DNA of 64,000 nucleotides, from NCBI RefSeq assembly GCF_937616625.2, contig NC_065571.1, positions 54,235,651-54,299,650 of the forward strand, given 5' to 3'. This document shows, piece by piece, positions 36,217 to 48,182 of this stretch. Source of the DNA: Mercurialis annua. Lineage: Eukaryota > Streptophyta > Magnoliopsida > Malpighiales > Euphorbiaceae. Position 1 is the stretch's first letter; each line of letters opens with the position of its first letter. The notes beneath the pieces are model-generated. The model had not been told where the DNA came from. It was given only the letters and a program-made list of their open reading frames with translations, and made no database searches. Both the position numbers and the translations under genes were made by a program.

Positions 36217-37468
36217 TGTGGAATGGTAGTGGTGGCGATTGTTTCACGGCACCACCAGTAGAGTGTAGAAGTATTTTCAACGCCAAATGGTTGCGAGTTG
36301 AAAGATTTTACTTACGTCCACGACTTTACATTTTAAATTCTCTTCTCTATAATATTTGTCCGTTGGATCAAATTAAGAAGTTGTGGATCTAATGGCTCAT
36401 TAGTCTTGGCCAAACCCATCTTCTCTTAAAATTTTGATTAGAGTTAATTACACGGTTTACTAGGTTTGTCCAAAATAATCCCAAACTTACGGTGGTGCCG
36501 TAAAACTTTGATTAGAGTTAATTAGTCTTTATGCTTAATTTATTTTTAAATTCTTATGGACGAAAAAAAAGCATGCATTACACTCTTTATGAAATGCGGG
36601 TGCGACCGAATTTAAATGTGCCAGGCTGGCAAAATATATCACATCAATAATTTTAAGAGAGACCAAATAAACAAAATATTATAAATACAGAGACCTATTG
36701 AATAAAAAAAATCATGACTAGATAAACACAAATTTAAAAATGTAAATCCTTTTGTCATTTCGAACGTATAAATTATTAATCACCTAATAGCGATCTCTAT
36801 CGAATAAAAAATGAATTATACAGAGATCTCTATGTGTTATTGAATGACAAACTTCCATAACTTCCGTATACAAAGATCTCTATTGAATAATAAATTTTCA
36901 AGAGTGACCATATAAACAAAAAAAACTGAAAGTAAAATGGCCTTTTGATGGGTGAAGCCCTGAATTTGTTGCTGTAATTTAGCCGTCATCGGAAAAGAGA
37001 GAAAAATCATAAATTTATCATGGCGCACATCTACATAACAGAATAATATTAATCTAACTTCACAGATCGCCAAATATCCCATATTAAATCTCCAATCCAT
37101 CAATCAATATCATAAGTATAAATTTTCAACCCACAAATTAATAATAATAAAAAATAGTTATAAGTGAGACATACAGTATAATAAATTATAATTAACTTAA
37201 GCAGGACGAGTCCTGATTATTTTTAATTGATAGTAATTTCAGAATTTACATATAGCTCAGTAGACTCTTTTTTATGGCTGACTACAAAAGAATTGAGTTG
37301 CAAGTCATCTTCTTGTATATTTATATATAACTCTTTTTTTCTATCTACAACACCTCCAACGAACACCTACCCTTTTCAAGGAGTTAAAGAAAAGAACCAA
37401 AAAATTTGTTTAATTGAAAATGTGAAAATGGATCATATTCTACCCTTCTCCTGCACTTCAACTTCAGG
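36217..37468. other. Intergenic between phosphatase and NDL genes
   Basis: 36217-36320 probably holds the phosphatase 5' region. 36440-36540 contains GAGTTAATTA twice, around a TTTGTCCAAAATAATCCC segment, suggesting a small degraded transposon. CAGAGATCTCTATG-type motifs recur at 36790-36890 (TCTCTATCGAATAA, TCTCTATGTG and TCTCTATTGAATAA). No gene was seen. Confidence 0.45.
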
Positions 37469-40400
37469 CTAAACACGGGTTCGTATCGGTTTTAGCTTCA
37501 AACCCATGCTTTCGGGAGAGAGAAGCTCAGGCGAGATGCAAGATGGACTGAGGGGACTCCTCGGGCTGTCACTGAGGCAGCACGGCCTGTGCAATCCATA
37601 ACCCATGAAGAAGTACTCCATCGGGATTAACATTGCATGCGGCTGTTCTTCTGTTACCATTGATCCACAAGCCTGGACCTGCATATTTGCATTGTAGTTC
37701 AAGTAATCAACGATTTTGAGCAGTAAAACTCGAACATTCCACAGTTTACAAATTACACTCAACTCGTGTATAATATACAATCTTTGAGAATCGAGACTGT
37801 CACATACCTCGACTAATGCACTATATCTTCTATCCAATTTTGATATCATGTGGACCGCTTCGGAATGAAATGGAGAATTATCACCCACGAAAATAAGAGT
37901 GCGGCACTTTAATCTTTTCAACCCGCTAGTAAGATCAGGCCTCCTGCAGTTTCAAGACAAATACTTTTAACATCTAATCGGTTAAGCAGATAGAAATAAA
38001 AATTTAATATAATAATACTTGAATATTTCCATACTTGTTGATTGCTTGAAGAAACCGCAAAACATTTATGCTCTGTCTCTCATCAAGTAACTAATAAAAA
38101 CAAACAGTTCGAAGAATTAGACGAGTGTTAATTTTACTACCTTTCAAAAACACATGATTATAACTAGAAGAAAAAGGAGATAAATGGAGCGATTTCACTA
38201 ACTTTACTACATGCTTGAACTATATCCGACTCTGCAACTTCCACACAACCACGAACTTCCTGTAGCAATAATCAATCTCATCACTCGGTAAATACAACAA
38301 TTTATCAGCAGCAATTGAAGCAAGCACAATACCTTGCTGAAGTACCTCTGAAGCAAAACCTCTTTGAGCAATCCACATACACCATAGAAATATAACAAAT
38401 TCAACATCACCTACAGAACATGAATGATGTCAGTCAAGACATGAAGAACTGCTGAGAACTGTGCACAAACAACATAAGCATTGAGGAAGAGAAACCTTGT
38501 TGTAAAACCATTCAGTCCAAGATGGTGCTTTGCATAAAGGAGAGACAAGTATTAACCCAAGAACACGATCTCTATATTTCATCTGTGATGCAAAATCATT
38601 TTGAGTCAAAAATGGTGGGAGATATATCAAATAAATTTATCAAAACATTAAAGGCGGGAACATACGGCAAATAAGGTAAGGATGTACGCACCGGCCGTCA
38701 CCCCCATGCACATTACCGAACCAAGCCTGAAAAAAGAAAATTCACCCCAAACAAAAACCTGATTAGCAACAAGCTCAATGAACTTCTGCAAAGTAAATTG
38801 TACAAACAACAAGAAGCAAGGGATATAACTGAATCAGGATAAGATGCATAACGTAATCAGAGTACGAGTTTTGGATACCAAACGTAACAACAAAAACAGA
38901 AATAAAATTTACCCACCCAAAAAAATTAAGAACCTCAATGATTTGATCTGCTAAATCATCAGCAGAAGGCACCGGATCACTTGTGCAAATTGGAGCAGCT
39001 CCTAACTGCAAGAACTCTTGCCAAATGCCAGAACAGAAAAATGTAAACAGTTTACCAATGGCAGGATGATTAATAATTGGTGTTGTTTAAACAATAAGAT
39101 CACTTTGAAAGATGGCTGATATATAATTTTGATGAAACAAGTCGACTGGTTAACTGACCTCATGTCCAGGGGGACTAATGTGGTAAATGCAGAAGTTGTG
39201 TAGCAGCAAAGAAGCCGCTTCAGGACAAAATAATAATCCTTGGAAACAAGACATATCTGATACACAAACATAAACAACAAGAGCATAAACATGTTAAAAT
39301 TTTATGTTCCAAAGATTTGGGTGAATAATTAAAAAAAAAATAGGCTTTATAAGAAATGACACTCTGCACTTACGATTTAGAGCTAAATCAGGATAAGTAA
39401 TCAGCGCCGGCTTATCTTGGTCACCATAGACAATAACAGAAACAGAACCACGGCCAGTTCTTACACGATGTTCCTGAAAGAATTCAAATAGAACACATCA
39501 CAAACTAAAAAAGTGTAAAAAGACAAAACTCAAATCTGTAAGTAAAAACAAATAAGTGCCAAAGAGATTTCACCACCATTATATTTAATTGTTTCTTCAA
39601 CAAGCAATACTTTTGATTAAGTTATATAAGAGACACCCTTTGTTCTCAAACAGCTTTTCAGTAAGATAAAGTATCCTTTATGCTATAAAATTGGTCAAAA
39701 AAAGCTCACCATGTGCACTTAGCATCTTCGGATACAAAACAAATAAGTGGTTCATGATTTCAATCATTGAACATTCTTAAAAAAGGGATGACAATTCAAA
39801 AGGAATAGTCTGGAATCTCATGTATTAAAAGAAGGCATGGACCTAAACTGATTACTGGCAGCTGGACATTGTAATTTGTTATATTATAATAGGAAGAAAC
39901 AAGACAAAATTCAAGAGTATAACTTTGAAAAATATTTCAACAACGGATCCAATATCTTTATTTACCCATAGAAAACATCAAACAATAAAAAGCAATAAGT
40001 TAACAACACATATGCAGATATAACAACATAACAACATAAGATAATTACAAAATTTAAAATCTGATTCACATAAAAAACAAAGATAAACCAAAAGAAAACT
40101 TCTAAATAATCTAATAACTAAATAACTCAAACTTAATCACTTGTAAACCTAAAGATACCATTTTCTGAAAAACAATGAAGATAGGTAAAGCACAATAATT
40201 TTCCTGACAGCAAGATATTGATAATAATACCCGCCAAATACCCAGAAGAACACTTATATACAAAAAATACCCACAATAAGAATTTAAGTCCAGAAATGGA
40301 AATTATCAAAATCGAGAAAAGTATATGAAAAATCAGAAACATAAGGAAAAGTAATAATTGACGGATCTGATTATCATTTTCACCAGATAATGCAATCTCC

Positions 40401-40635
40401 CAATTTTAAACAAACCAAATCCCAATTTAGTGCCAAAAACAAACACCCAGATATTTACTTCCTTTCTTGAAAAAAAGAAGGAAAAATGTCATGTTTAAGC
40501 CAAATTTTGAATGGAAAAATGATTTTCAAAGTGATTGAGGCAATTAAACAAACACATAATGTGCAACACACCAACCTTTCCGCCGAGAAAGATTTTTTCT
40601 ATATCGACAGAAGTGAAATCTTTAGACTCGGACAT
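37469..40635 (-). CDS. NDL1: NDR family protein (N-MYC downregulated-like, NDL)
   Basis: Eleven exons on the - strand: 40635-40576, 39473-39374, 39256-39159, 39005-38917, 38726-38666, 38582-38496, 38410-38333, 38259-38203, 38090-38035, 37943-37808 and 37678-37469. They give 343 residues, all in phase. The alpha/beta-hydrolase-like fold is clear: [100 protein letters not shown] and [17 protein letters not shown] proteins lack the catalytic triad. Plant NDL proteins bind the G-protein beta-gamma dimer and affect auxin transport (literature on Arabidopsis NDL1-3). The C-terminal tail is Ser/Pro-rich. The NDL number is inferred from neighbours and is less certain than the family. Intron 1 is about 1.1 kb. 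Confidence 0.93.
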
Positions 40636-41709
40636 GGCCGCGGCTCAGTGTTTCAACAAACCCAAAAGCCTCGCTCGGTCTCTCCCTACGCCTCAAACTC
40701 TCTCTATTTTTTTTTTCTTTTTTGTTTAAGCTTTTTTTTTGTCAATGGCTTATATGCAAAGCGATTCTTCCGCTAAAAAAGAACCGAACCTCTCTTTCTG
40801 TTTCTTTTTTTTCTTCTTTTTAACTGAAAAAACGAAATTTAAAATAAACGTTGCCGTTAACGTTAACCTCCACCGACGTTTTTTTAAATTCTTTTTTAAA
40901 TATGACGTGCCAAATGTTCATTCTTTTTAATTGTGGTTTATGGTAAAAAAAAATACAATCTACCATTTTATTTAAGATTAAAGATTCGGTCTGGTTCTTA
41001 AATTTATGATTCATACTCAAATATTTTTATTTTATTTTTTTAAAAATTAATTAAAAATAATAATTTCAATTTAATAAACGATAATATTCTCTATTCTTTG
41101 ATCGATTAAAATTAAAATTAAATAATTATAATACATGGACTTGTATATATTATATAACTTTGTTTTTAATTGATCTAAAAACTATTTATTTCAATTAAAA
41201 AGAAAGGACTAATGTAGCACCCTACGGATGAGAATATTATATAAAATTGATAAAATGAAATAAAAAATTAATTATTTGACTCTTAATTATAAATTTAAAG
41301 ATTGAGTTAACCCTTTACTCTATAAACTATTTTAGAAAGTTAAATTAGATTTATGAGATTTTTCTTTTTATTTTTTAAAAGATTTGTGGGATTTTTACTT
41401 GCAAAATATGTATCTATCTATAAAAATAAAATCAGGAAAGAATATTTCATATTTTAAAAGAAATTCATAATATTGATCACCAGAAAAATGGAAATGAATT
41501 GGTTTGTTATCACTTTCAAATATATTTTACAGTTCAAAGAATCTTGTTTGTTAAGTCTTGGATTAGATTTTTGCTGTGAAGACACTATTCCTGGAATACA
41601 GGCCGTATTTTAGGAAACAAAACAAATAGCAAAGATTTTATTGTATTTTGCATCTTAATAAGTCAATATCAAAAACTATTTCAGTTCAATTGCTCTAGAA
41701 TTTCCAAAT
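40636..41709. other. NDL upstream region and AT-rich intergenic DNA
   Basis: The 5' side of NDL (40640-40820) is pyrimidine-rich in long T/C tracts and is probably 5' UTR and core promoter. Beyond that the DNA is AT-rich, without genes or recognised repeats. Confidence 0.5.
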
Positions 41710-42215
41710 GGTCTAATGTTTTAAAAAAACCCCGATCTTTTAGCCCCTTTTCAATTATACCCTGACGTTGAAAATTTGTCAATTTTACCCTATTTTGAAT
41801 TTTTGTGTTTCAATTGTACCCTGAAAAATTAAATTAACGTCTTTTTCGTTTGGAAATTTGTTTAAAACATTCTCCATGTCTAGCATATATTAATTGTATG
41901 TTTTTAAAATTTATTTAAATTTAATAAAATTAATTAAGAATTTAAGTTAGTGTTAATATGATTGTGGGTTTTAGTTAGTTTTTAAAAATAAAGGACTTAT
42001 TTGTACTTTTTTGAATAAAAAAGAATTTAATTTCATGTTTAAACTTAGTTAATTGAATGATTTCATCATTTAAGTTAAAAAATTAACAAAAATTAAAAAA
42101 TTGGGGTACAATTGAAAACGGAAAATTCAAAAGTGGATAAAATTGACAAATTTTCAACGTCGGGGTGGAATTGAAAAAAAAAATTAAAGGTGGGGGTTTT
42201 TTAAATGATTAGGCC
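41710..42215. mobile_element. MULE-type fold-back element, copy 1 of the GGYYTAAT family
   Basis: A perfect 9-bp target duplication, TTTCCAAAT, lies at 41701-41709 and 42216-42224. The left end GGTCTAATGTTTTAAAAAAA and the reverse complement of the right end, GGCCTAATCATTTAAAAAAC, continue as long arms containing CCCCTTTTCAATT and CCTGACGTTGAAAATTTGTC. The arms match those of the element at 48493-48862, so these are two copies of one family. The centre is AT-rich and non-coding. Confidence 0.9.
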
Positions 42216-42687
42216 TTTCCAAATTTATCTTCTTCTTTTTTATATATAGGTTTGTATTTTTCAAATCATTTTTATTTACTTCAAAAATATAAATTTTTCA
42301 ATTTGAGAAATTAGTTTTAAATCTTTAATGACAAACGAGAGAATTTTTTTTATATTCATAAATTTGACATTTTGTCAAATATGACCCTAAAATATAATTT
42401 AGACATTTTAATTTGTCAATTCTAATATATCCAAACTTTGAATTACATCTATTTTTATGATTTATTTCTACAAATTTTAAATTCTATAAACAATTATTAT
42501 ATACAATTGATTCTTAATTTCAATTTAGGAATGTTATTTGAGTTTAAATTTAGGAGTGGAAATATTTATCGCTAATCATAAAATTGACGGATCATAAAAT
42601 TTGAATTATTTTTTAAAATTTATATATGTAATTAATTTTACAAATATGAAATAGCATTTTGCCTAAACTAAAATTGTTAGATAATAT

Positions 42688-42877
42688 ACCAATGGGAGTT
42701 GATACAAGTGGTAAACGGCTTGATATCGCTTAAGCAAGGTTTCGGGTTCGAGTTCTTGTGAATGCAGAAAATTCCCACTGGCAGACTCACCCACCATGCT
42801 AGGTGCGCGACGCGGATCGGATCCGGATTAATCAGGGCGAAGCCTTAGATACCGGATAGGCTTACCAAAAAAAAATC
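42688..42877 (+). mobile_element. tRNA-derived SINE with 12-bp target duplication
   Basis: GTTAGATAATAT at 42676-42687 is repeated at 42878-42889. The element begins ACCAATGGGAGTTG. It has an A-box-like AAGTGGTAAACGG and a B box GGTTCGAGTTC at about 42750. It continues ATGCAGAAAATTCCCACTGG and GGATCCGGATTAATCAGGG, and ends in an A-rich tail. This resembles the plant Au-type SINE; family name from memory. Confidence 0.88.
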
Positions 42878-42889
42878 GTTAGATAATAT

Positions 42890-43721
42890 CAGTATCTAAT
42901 TGATTTCTCTCACATAATAATGTTTCGATAATTAAGAGTACAAAAGGTTTATGACAAGTTTCTTAGTGAATTAAAGTAGACAAAAAAATTAATTTGTTTT
43001 TTTTATTGTGCTAACATAAGACGATTATGGTGTTCAAAAGAGTTTAATGAAATCAATAAAAGTCACTTTTGTGGTAATATTGTTTACATATAAAATTTGG
43101 GGTACTCAAGTTATTGTCACATTTTTAATTGCACAATTTCATACCATTACAATAGTAAACTTATAGGCCCGCCATATGTAAATTATATTAAAAAAATCAC
43201 TTAACTAGTATTAATAAATTATTAAAGTATTTCCAAAAATCTCAAAGCATACTCCTAATTTAAATCTCAAGTGAGTTTGTTAGGCACTCTCTTAATTTAA
43301 ATAAGGTCATGAAACCGTACTCATGTGTACAACAATTTTAAACTTGAAATCAGAATGTAGTAAAAAAAATTAAGAGTGTCGTCTTATAATCGAGACCGTT
43401 CTGAAAATTTATTGAACTATACACTAAAAAGAATATCTTTAAAATAAAATTACTTTTAAACTTCGTTTGGAATAATATTTTTATACTTCTGCATTTCGCA
43501 TTCATAATCAATGGACTTCCACTAACAATTCCAAACTAATGTTTATTGGCAAACAAATATAATCCATTTATGAAGATAATATTACTGAGAAAAAGGAAAG
43601 AGGACTTTGATTAGATGATATGATAAATATTGTTGAATTAAATTTATTAGGAATTATTTTATTAAAATATTTGTAATAAATAATAGTTTAACTTGTAAAA
43701 TTGACAGAATATATTAAAAAA
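42890..43721. other. AT-rich intergenic DNA, nothing recognised
   Basis: No coding frame, RNA gene or repeat structure was identified. Confidence 0.5.
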
Positions 43722-44505
43722 AGGAATAAAGGACCACTTTCACCCTCAAACTTGCGTCAAAGTATCAAAAAAGTCCCAAACTAAAAAACTGAATCACTTA
43801 TACCCTGAACTTGTATAAACCGGCTCAAAAACACCCCTTTGCAAACGTGGCATCTTAATTGGAGAGTGAAATTTATAAAAATCATAATTATCTCTAATTA
43901 ATAACACTTAAATACTAATTAAACTATAATTAAAATAAATTAAATTCTAAATTTTAAAACAAATTTAACTTCCATACTTTTAATTTTTTTAATTATCGTT
44001 TCAATTTTTTTTCAACAAATTGGCCGGAAATTTTTCGGTCAATCTGTTAGGTGAACAGACCCAAATGGGTCTATTCAACGAGGAGCACATCTCTCCTCGC
44101 CTGAGGAGCAAGCGAGGATGAGCTCCTCAGAGAAGAAGAGCTGTTGCTCCTCTTCTCCGGCGAGGAGTAAAATTAAAAAAGTTTGATTTTTTTTTTTAAA
44201 TACAAAATAGTTCTTTATTTTTTTAATAATTTGATGTTTAAAATTTTAAAACTAAAATGGCTAAATTATTTTTAAAAAAATATTATGTGTTAAAATAACA
44301 AATTTTAAAAATATTTACGACTATTTTAAATTTTTTAGAATCAAAAACCACTATAAAAAATTGAAGAATGTACTTCATTCTCTGGGGTGAGAGTGGGTAG
44401 AAAGTTTTGACCCGTTTTATACAATATCAGAGTATAAATGATGCTTTTTTTTTATTTACGATTTTTTTAATATTTTAACGCAAGTTCGGGAAGTGATCCT
44501 TTATT
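43722..44505. mobile_element. Fold-back element with GAGGAG-rich core
   Basis: The left arm (AATAAAGGACCACTTTC, AAACTTGCGTCAAAGTATCA) and the reverse complement of the right arm (AATAAAGGATCACTTCC, GAACTTGCGTTAAAATATTA) match for about 120 bp. The core at 44030-44165 is GC-richer, with repeated GAGGAG and its complement (CTCCTC) in inverted arrangement. No target duplication was found at the presumed ends. Non-coding. Confidence 0.65.
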
Positions 44506-44748
44506 GGTGTCATTTGGTTGGAAAAGCGGTGTGTGTATTATTGGTGTTGGAAAGATTATAGTGATTTGTAATCTGTCATTGGATTAATTTTCACAGGTCA
44601 CATATGGACCCTATACCCGTTTGTTTGGGACATGAAATCTGTGTCATCCTTAAAAGAGGCCTTCTAACTTTCTAAGCCTAAGCCACAAAATTAAGTTGTT
44701 GCTTTGCTTGCCGTTGATTCGACTCAATTGCTGAAATCATGCCATTCT

Positions 44749-44853
44749 TTTTTTTTTTTTTTAATTGGGGAGGGGGAGTGTTTGTGGGAGGATTTAAACC
44801 CACGATCTTGACATTTACTGCCCAACGCTTTACCATTTGAGCTACAGCTCGTT
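44749..44853 (-). mobile_element. tRNA-derived SINE, short, with 8-bp target duplication
   Basis: GCCATTCT occurs at 44741-44748 and 44854-44861. On the - strand the element reads GAGCTGTAGCTCAAATGGTA (A box) and then CGTGGGTTTAAATCCTCCCA (B box), ending CCAATT and a long A tail (T run on +). Related degenerate copies lie at 28486-28585, 47530-47583 and possibly 50352-50452. Confidence 0.8.
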
Positions 44854-44861
44854 GCCATTCT

Positions 44862-46727
44862 AATCGTGGGTTGAATATAAAATATTAGGAGAATCAAATT
44901 AACTTTAATTATTATATAAAAATATCATAATAATTTTGTACTGGTGTGTGGAAGTATTGCTAAGTTTCAAATTAATTTAATACATCCTATATCTTTATAT
45001 TAATAAAGTCTTTAACAAATCTACAATAAAGATTCAATTGTAAGACTAATTTTTTTAACGGGATTGGACTGGCTGGTTGGACCGGATTAACAGGGAAGAC
45101 TAAGAACATGTCTAGTCCGATTATATATGTGACTTATTTTTTTTCAAAAAAAATCATACTTAACAAGTAAAATCTGGTTAATCAGAAAAAGTGTGCAAAA
45201 CTAGTCGAACCATAACCTCTAAGGAAGCTGGCTTGATATCCAATCCAATTCTAAAATTTAATATGTGAAACAATTAATATATACACTTTTAAAGAATAAC
45301 TGGGTTTATTTATGAATTTAGTGAAAAGTTGGATCATTCTTCTAAGGTCTAATGATAAAAGAATTTAAATATTTATCTCTTTTCATTAATACTATTTAAA
45401 TTAAAAAAATTATTAATTATAGCTTGATTTAAATATTTTACTTCATTTATTGTTAATTATGTGGGAGTCATTCAGTTACCTGAGTGAATGAATTTGATTA
45501 AAATAAAAATTTAAATCATATTATAACTAATAAAATTAAATTTTATAGTATAATCAATTAAAGCAGTATATGATAGATGAGTTCATATTCAATGCATAAA
45601 GACAGTAGTGTCTATTGACCAAATAGAATTAACACTGTACTAGTTTTCTTTGGAGACAAATGCTATTATTTTAAGAATGGTTTGTAGATGAATCAATCAT
45701 AATTTATGCATAATTCAAGTCTGAATCAATTAAATAAGCTATTCCGTCAAACTACAATTACATGTGCACATGCTGCAACCCAAAAACCGAAACTTTAAAT
45801 CTCTCAAATCCCAATATTTTCTGCAGATACAATTTGGCCATTTCATTCCAATAATTTAGGAAAATGGGCACCTATACTTATTTCTATAATACGAATAATT
45901 TTCGCTTATAATCGGATAGTTCACTATGAAATTTACTGAACTTTTCATTTTTTTATTTTAGTTATTAAATTTTTCTTTTGATGACTTAACGTTCATTTTT
46001 TTTTATTTTAATACTTTCCGGCCAAAAATACTTAGATGGCGGTCGGAAGTTAACACGTGGAAACTAGATTTTGTTAGTTTTATGTTAAAAATTTATCACA
46101 CATACATAATTTATTTTGAAAAAAAAGTTTTTAAACCAAATTATATACATATGACAAGTTTTTAGGTAAAAAATAAATTTCAGCCGTCACCTAAACATTT
46201 TTAGCCTGAAAATACTAAAAAACAGTTCAGTAACTAAAAAAATAAAAAAATATAATTTAATAATTGAAATGTAAAAAAAAATTGAGAGTTCAGTGATCCT
46301 CAATATATCAATTATTATCCTATAATTTATTCGCTTTCCGCTAACTACTTTTAAATTATTCCTTTGAAAATTAAAAAGAAACAATAACATATTTTACCAC
46401 TGACAAAATAAATTCTATAGAATAGTTTTTTACATATAAATTTTAATCTTTTAAAAGAATTTAGAATACGCTAGTCGGATATGGTGGGACAAACAAAGAA
46501 ACATATCAATTTACACTGTAAATTTATAGAAACTTATCAAAAATAACAAATATTATCATTTTTAGTAATTAGTTCAATATATTTATTAAAAATATAATAA
46601 GTCTACATTAAGTAATAAAAGTTGTGTAACTAAATTTACAAAAGCAACTTTTCTATATATAGAAAAGTTGCTTTGTAAATTTAAACTTAAATTTTTAACA
46701 TAAACTTTTTATATCCAGCGGACATAA
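44862..46727. other. AT-rich intergenic DNA with a probable fold-back at 45905-46330
   Basis: ATTTACTGAACTTTTCATTT near 45931 is inverted relative to TTGAGAGTTCAGTGATCC near 46281. A GGCGGTCGGAAGTTAAC core faces CAGCCGTCACC near 46181. This looks like another old fold-back element. No gene was seen; the 67-codon frame in it is chance. Confidence 0.45.
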
Positions 46728-46910
46728 TTTTTTTTTTTTTAAGTCTATCTGGTTTTCAAGCCTTGGCCCTGATTAATTCGGATCCGACCCGCGTTGCTTA
46801 GCATGGTAGGTGAGTCTGCCAGTGGGAATTTCCTGCATTCACAAGGACTTGAACCCGAAATTTATTTAAGCGATATCAAACCGCTTACAACTTGGACCAA
46901 CTCCCATTCG
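46728..46910 (-). mobile_element. tRNA-derived SINE, same family as 42688-42877, opposite strand
   Basis: Read on the - strand it gives GGGAGTTGGTCCAAGTTGTA, then TCGGGTTCAAGTCCTTGTGA (B box), GCAGGAAATTCCCACTGGCA and GGATCCGAATTAATCAGGGC, ending in a long A tail (T run at 46729-46740 on +). Most of the element matches the copy at 42688. Target duplication not found. Confidence 0.8.
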
Positions 46911-47529
46911 TAGATGTTATATATGTATTGTGTTTATTATATATAGTAATTCTTAATTATAAAGTGCGTATTGCATGTGTTATTAAAAAATGCTAATTGG
47001 AAGGACCGGCGTCAATAAGAGAAACTATGCTATATAGAATTACTTTCTACTGCTCTCTTCTCTCATCTGGAAAAAACCGTGACAATAATTCTTTATTTCT
47101 TTTATTCCATCATTCATGTCAAATTTGTAAAACAAAAGACATGAAATGCGTAAGCAAGTTTGAAAATGTACTATTCAATATTATTAATACGCATAATCAT
47201 TCAAAAATACCCAACATTATTGCTATTTTCCTTCTAAATTTCTAAAATCGTCACCTTAACTCATTTTCAATTATAAATTCAATTGAATAACATATTTAAA
47301 TTGAGAGTTTCCAATTGAATAACATATTAAATTTTTTTTCTGCTCTAATTAAATTAAAACCGAAAATTAAAGAACGAGATAAAATTGACGATTTTAAAAA
47401 TGTAGACTATAAACATAAAAAAGTAAAAATGGTCCAGTGTTTTTTAATAATTAAGCCATAAGTATATCAACATTAAAAATGACCGACCAATGATTTATAA
47501 CTCAAATATTATAAACGGTGCACAACAAA

Positions 47530-47583
47530 ATGCTAGATCGTGTGTTTAAATCCTCCCACGCACACTACTCCGAAAAAAAAAAC
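47530..47583 (+). mobile_element. SINE 3' fragment
   Basis: CGTGTGTTTAAATCCTCCCA with a following A-run matches the B-box and tail part of the SINE at 44749-44853. The 5' half is missing. Confidence 0.5.
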
Positions 47584-47620
47584 ATTAAAAAGGACCAAAA
47601 GTCCAGTGCCTGAATTCCGG

Positions 47621-47974
47621 TCATTCGGAGCCGGAGCCGGAGACGGTGCGACGGCATAAAGGACAACAATTACTGTAAGAGAGCCAGGAAGAGATACAAG
47701 CTGCATGGTACACATGGCCGCATGTGATTTGTTTGCCGCTTGTAATCCCACTACTCGATTCAAAAATTTCCATGCAAACAATGCAAACTTCATCATCATG
47801 TATGGTTACTGCCACCGGTGGCATATGATGATCATTCATCGGTGCTTGCTCGGAGATTGGTGGCGTTGTTACTTGATCGTCACGGCTTAGAGCTTGGTCG
47901 AAGTGGAAACTTTGATGGAGAATACTCAGGGAAAGAGACAGAGCTTCGTCGAGATCGAAGCTTGCATTGGCCAT
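47621..47974 (-). CDS. Small RING-H2 finger protein (probable E3 ubiquitin ligase)
   Basis: A single exon of 117 residues. A RING-H2 finger fills the C-terminal half: CIVCMEIFESSSG begins the metal ligands at about residue 64, followed by CGHVYHAACISSWLSYSNCC and PLCR. Spacing is C-x2-C, then C-x-H-x2-H-x2-C, then C-x2-C, i.e. a complete RING-H2. There is no transmembrane segment or signal peptide, so it is probably cytosolic or nuclear. The N-terminus (MANASFDLDEALSLSLS) is short and helical-looking. RING-H2 proteins transfer ubiquitin with an E2; target unknown. Intact, with no stops, but short and flanked by transposons, so expression should be confirmed. Confidence 0.8.
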   Translation of the reverse strand: MANASFDLDEALSLSLSILHQSFHFDQALSRDDQVTTPPISEQAPMNDHHMPPVAVTIHDDEVCIVCMEIFESSSGITSGKQITCGHVYHAACISSWLSYSNCCPLCRRTVSGSGSE

Positions 47975-48182
47975 GGCGATGTGCAGTTCAGAGAGTGGAA
48001 GAATTGGTATGAAGCGTAGTTATTCTGTTAATGATTGGATTTTGTAGAGATTTTGGAAGGAAATGGTGAAGTGTGTGCATTGACGTCTTGGTAGAAATTT
48101 TTGTTTGGACTAATACTTTTGAATTAGACCTAATTCGCTAGTAATTTTCTAACTTGAAAAATATAGTAAAGTCTAGTCCATA

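Noticed and set aside
44749..44853. Possible tRNA gene on the - strand
   Set aside because: It has A and B box-like sequence, but no cloverleaf anticodon stem was evident. It ends in a long A tail and has a target duplication, so it is a SINE.
47533..47799. 88-codon frame overlapping the RING gene
   Set aside because: Same strand, different frame; the RING-H2 ligands are in the 117-residue frame, so this is a shadow.
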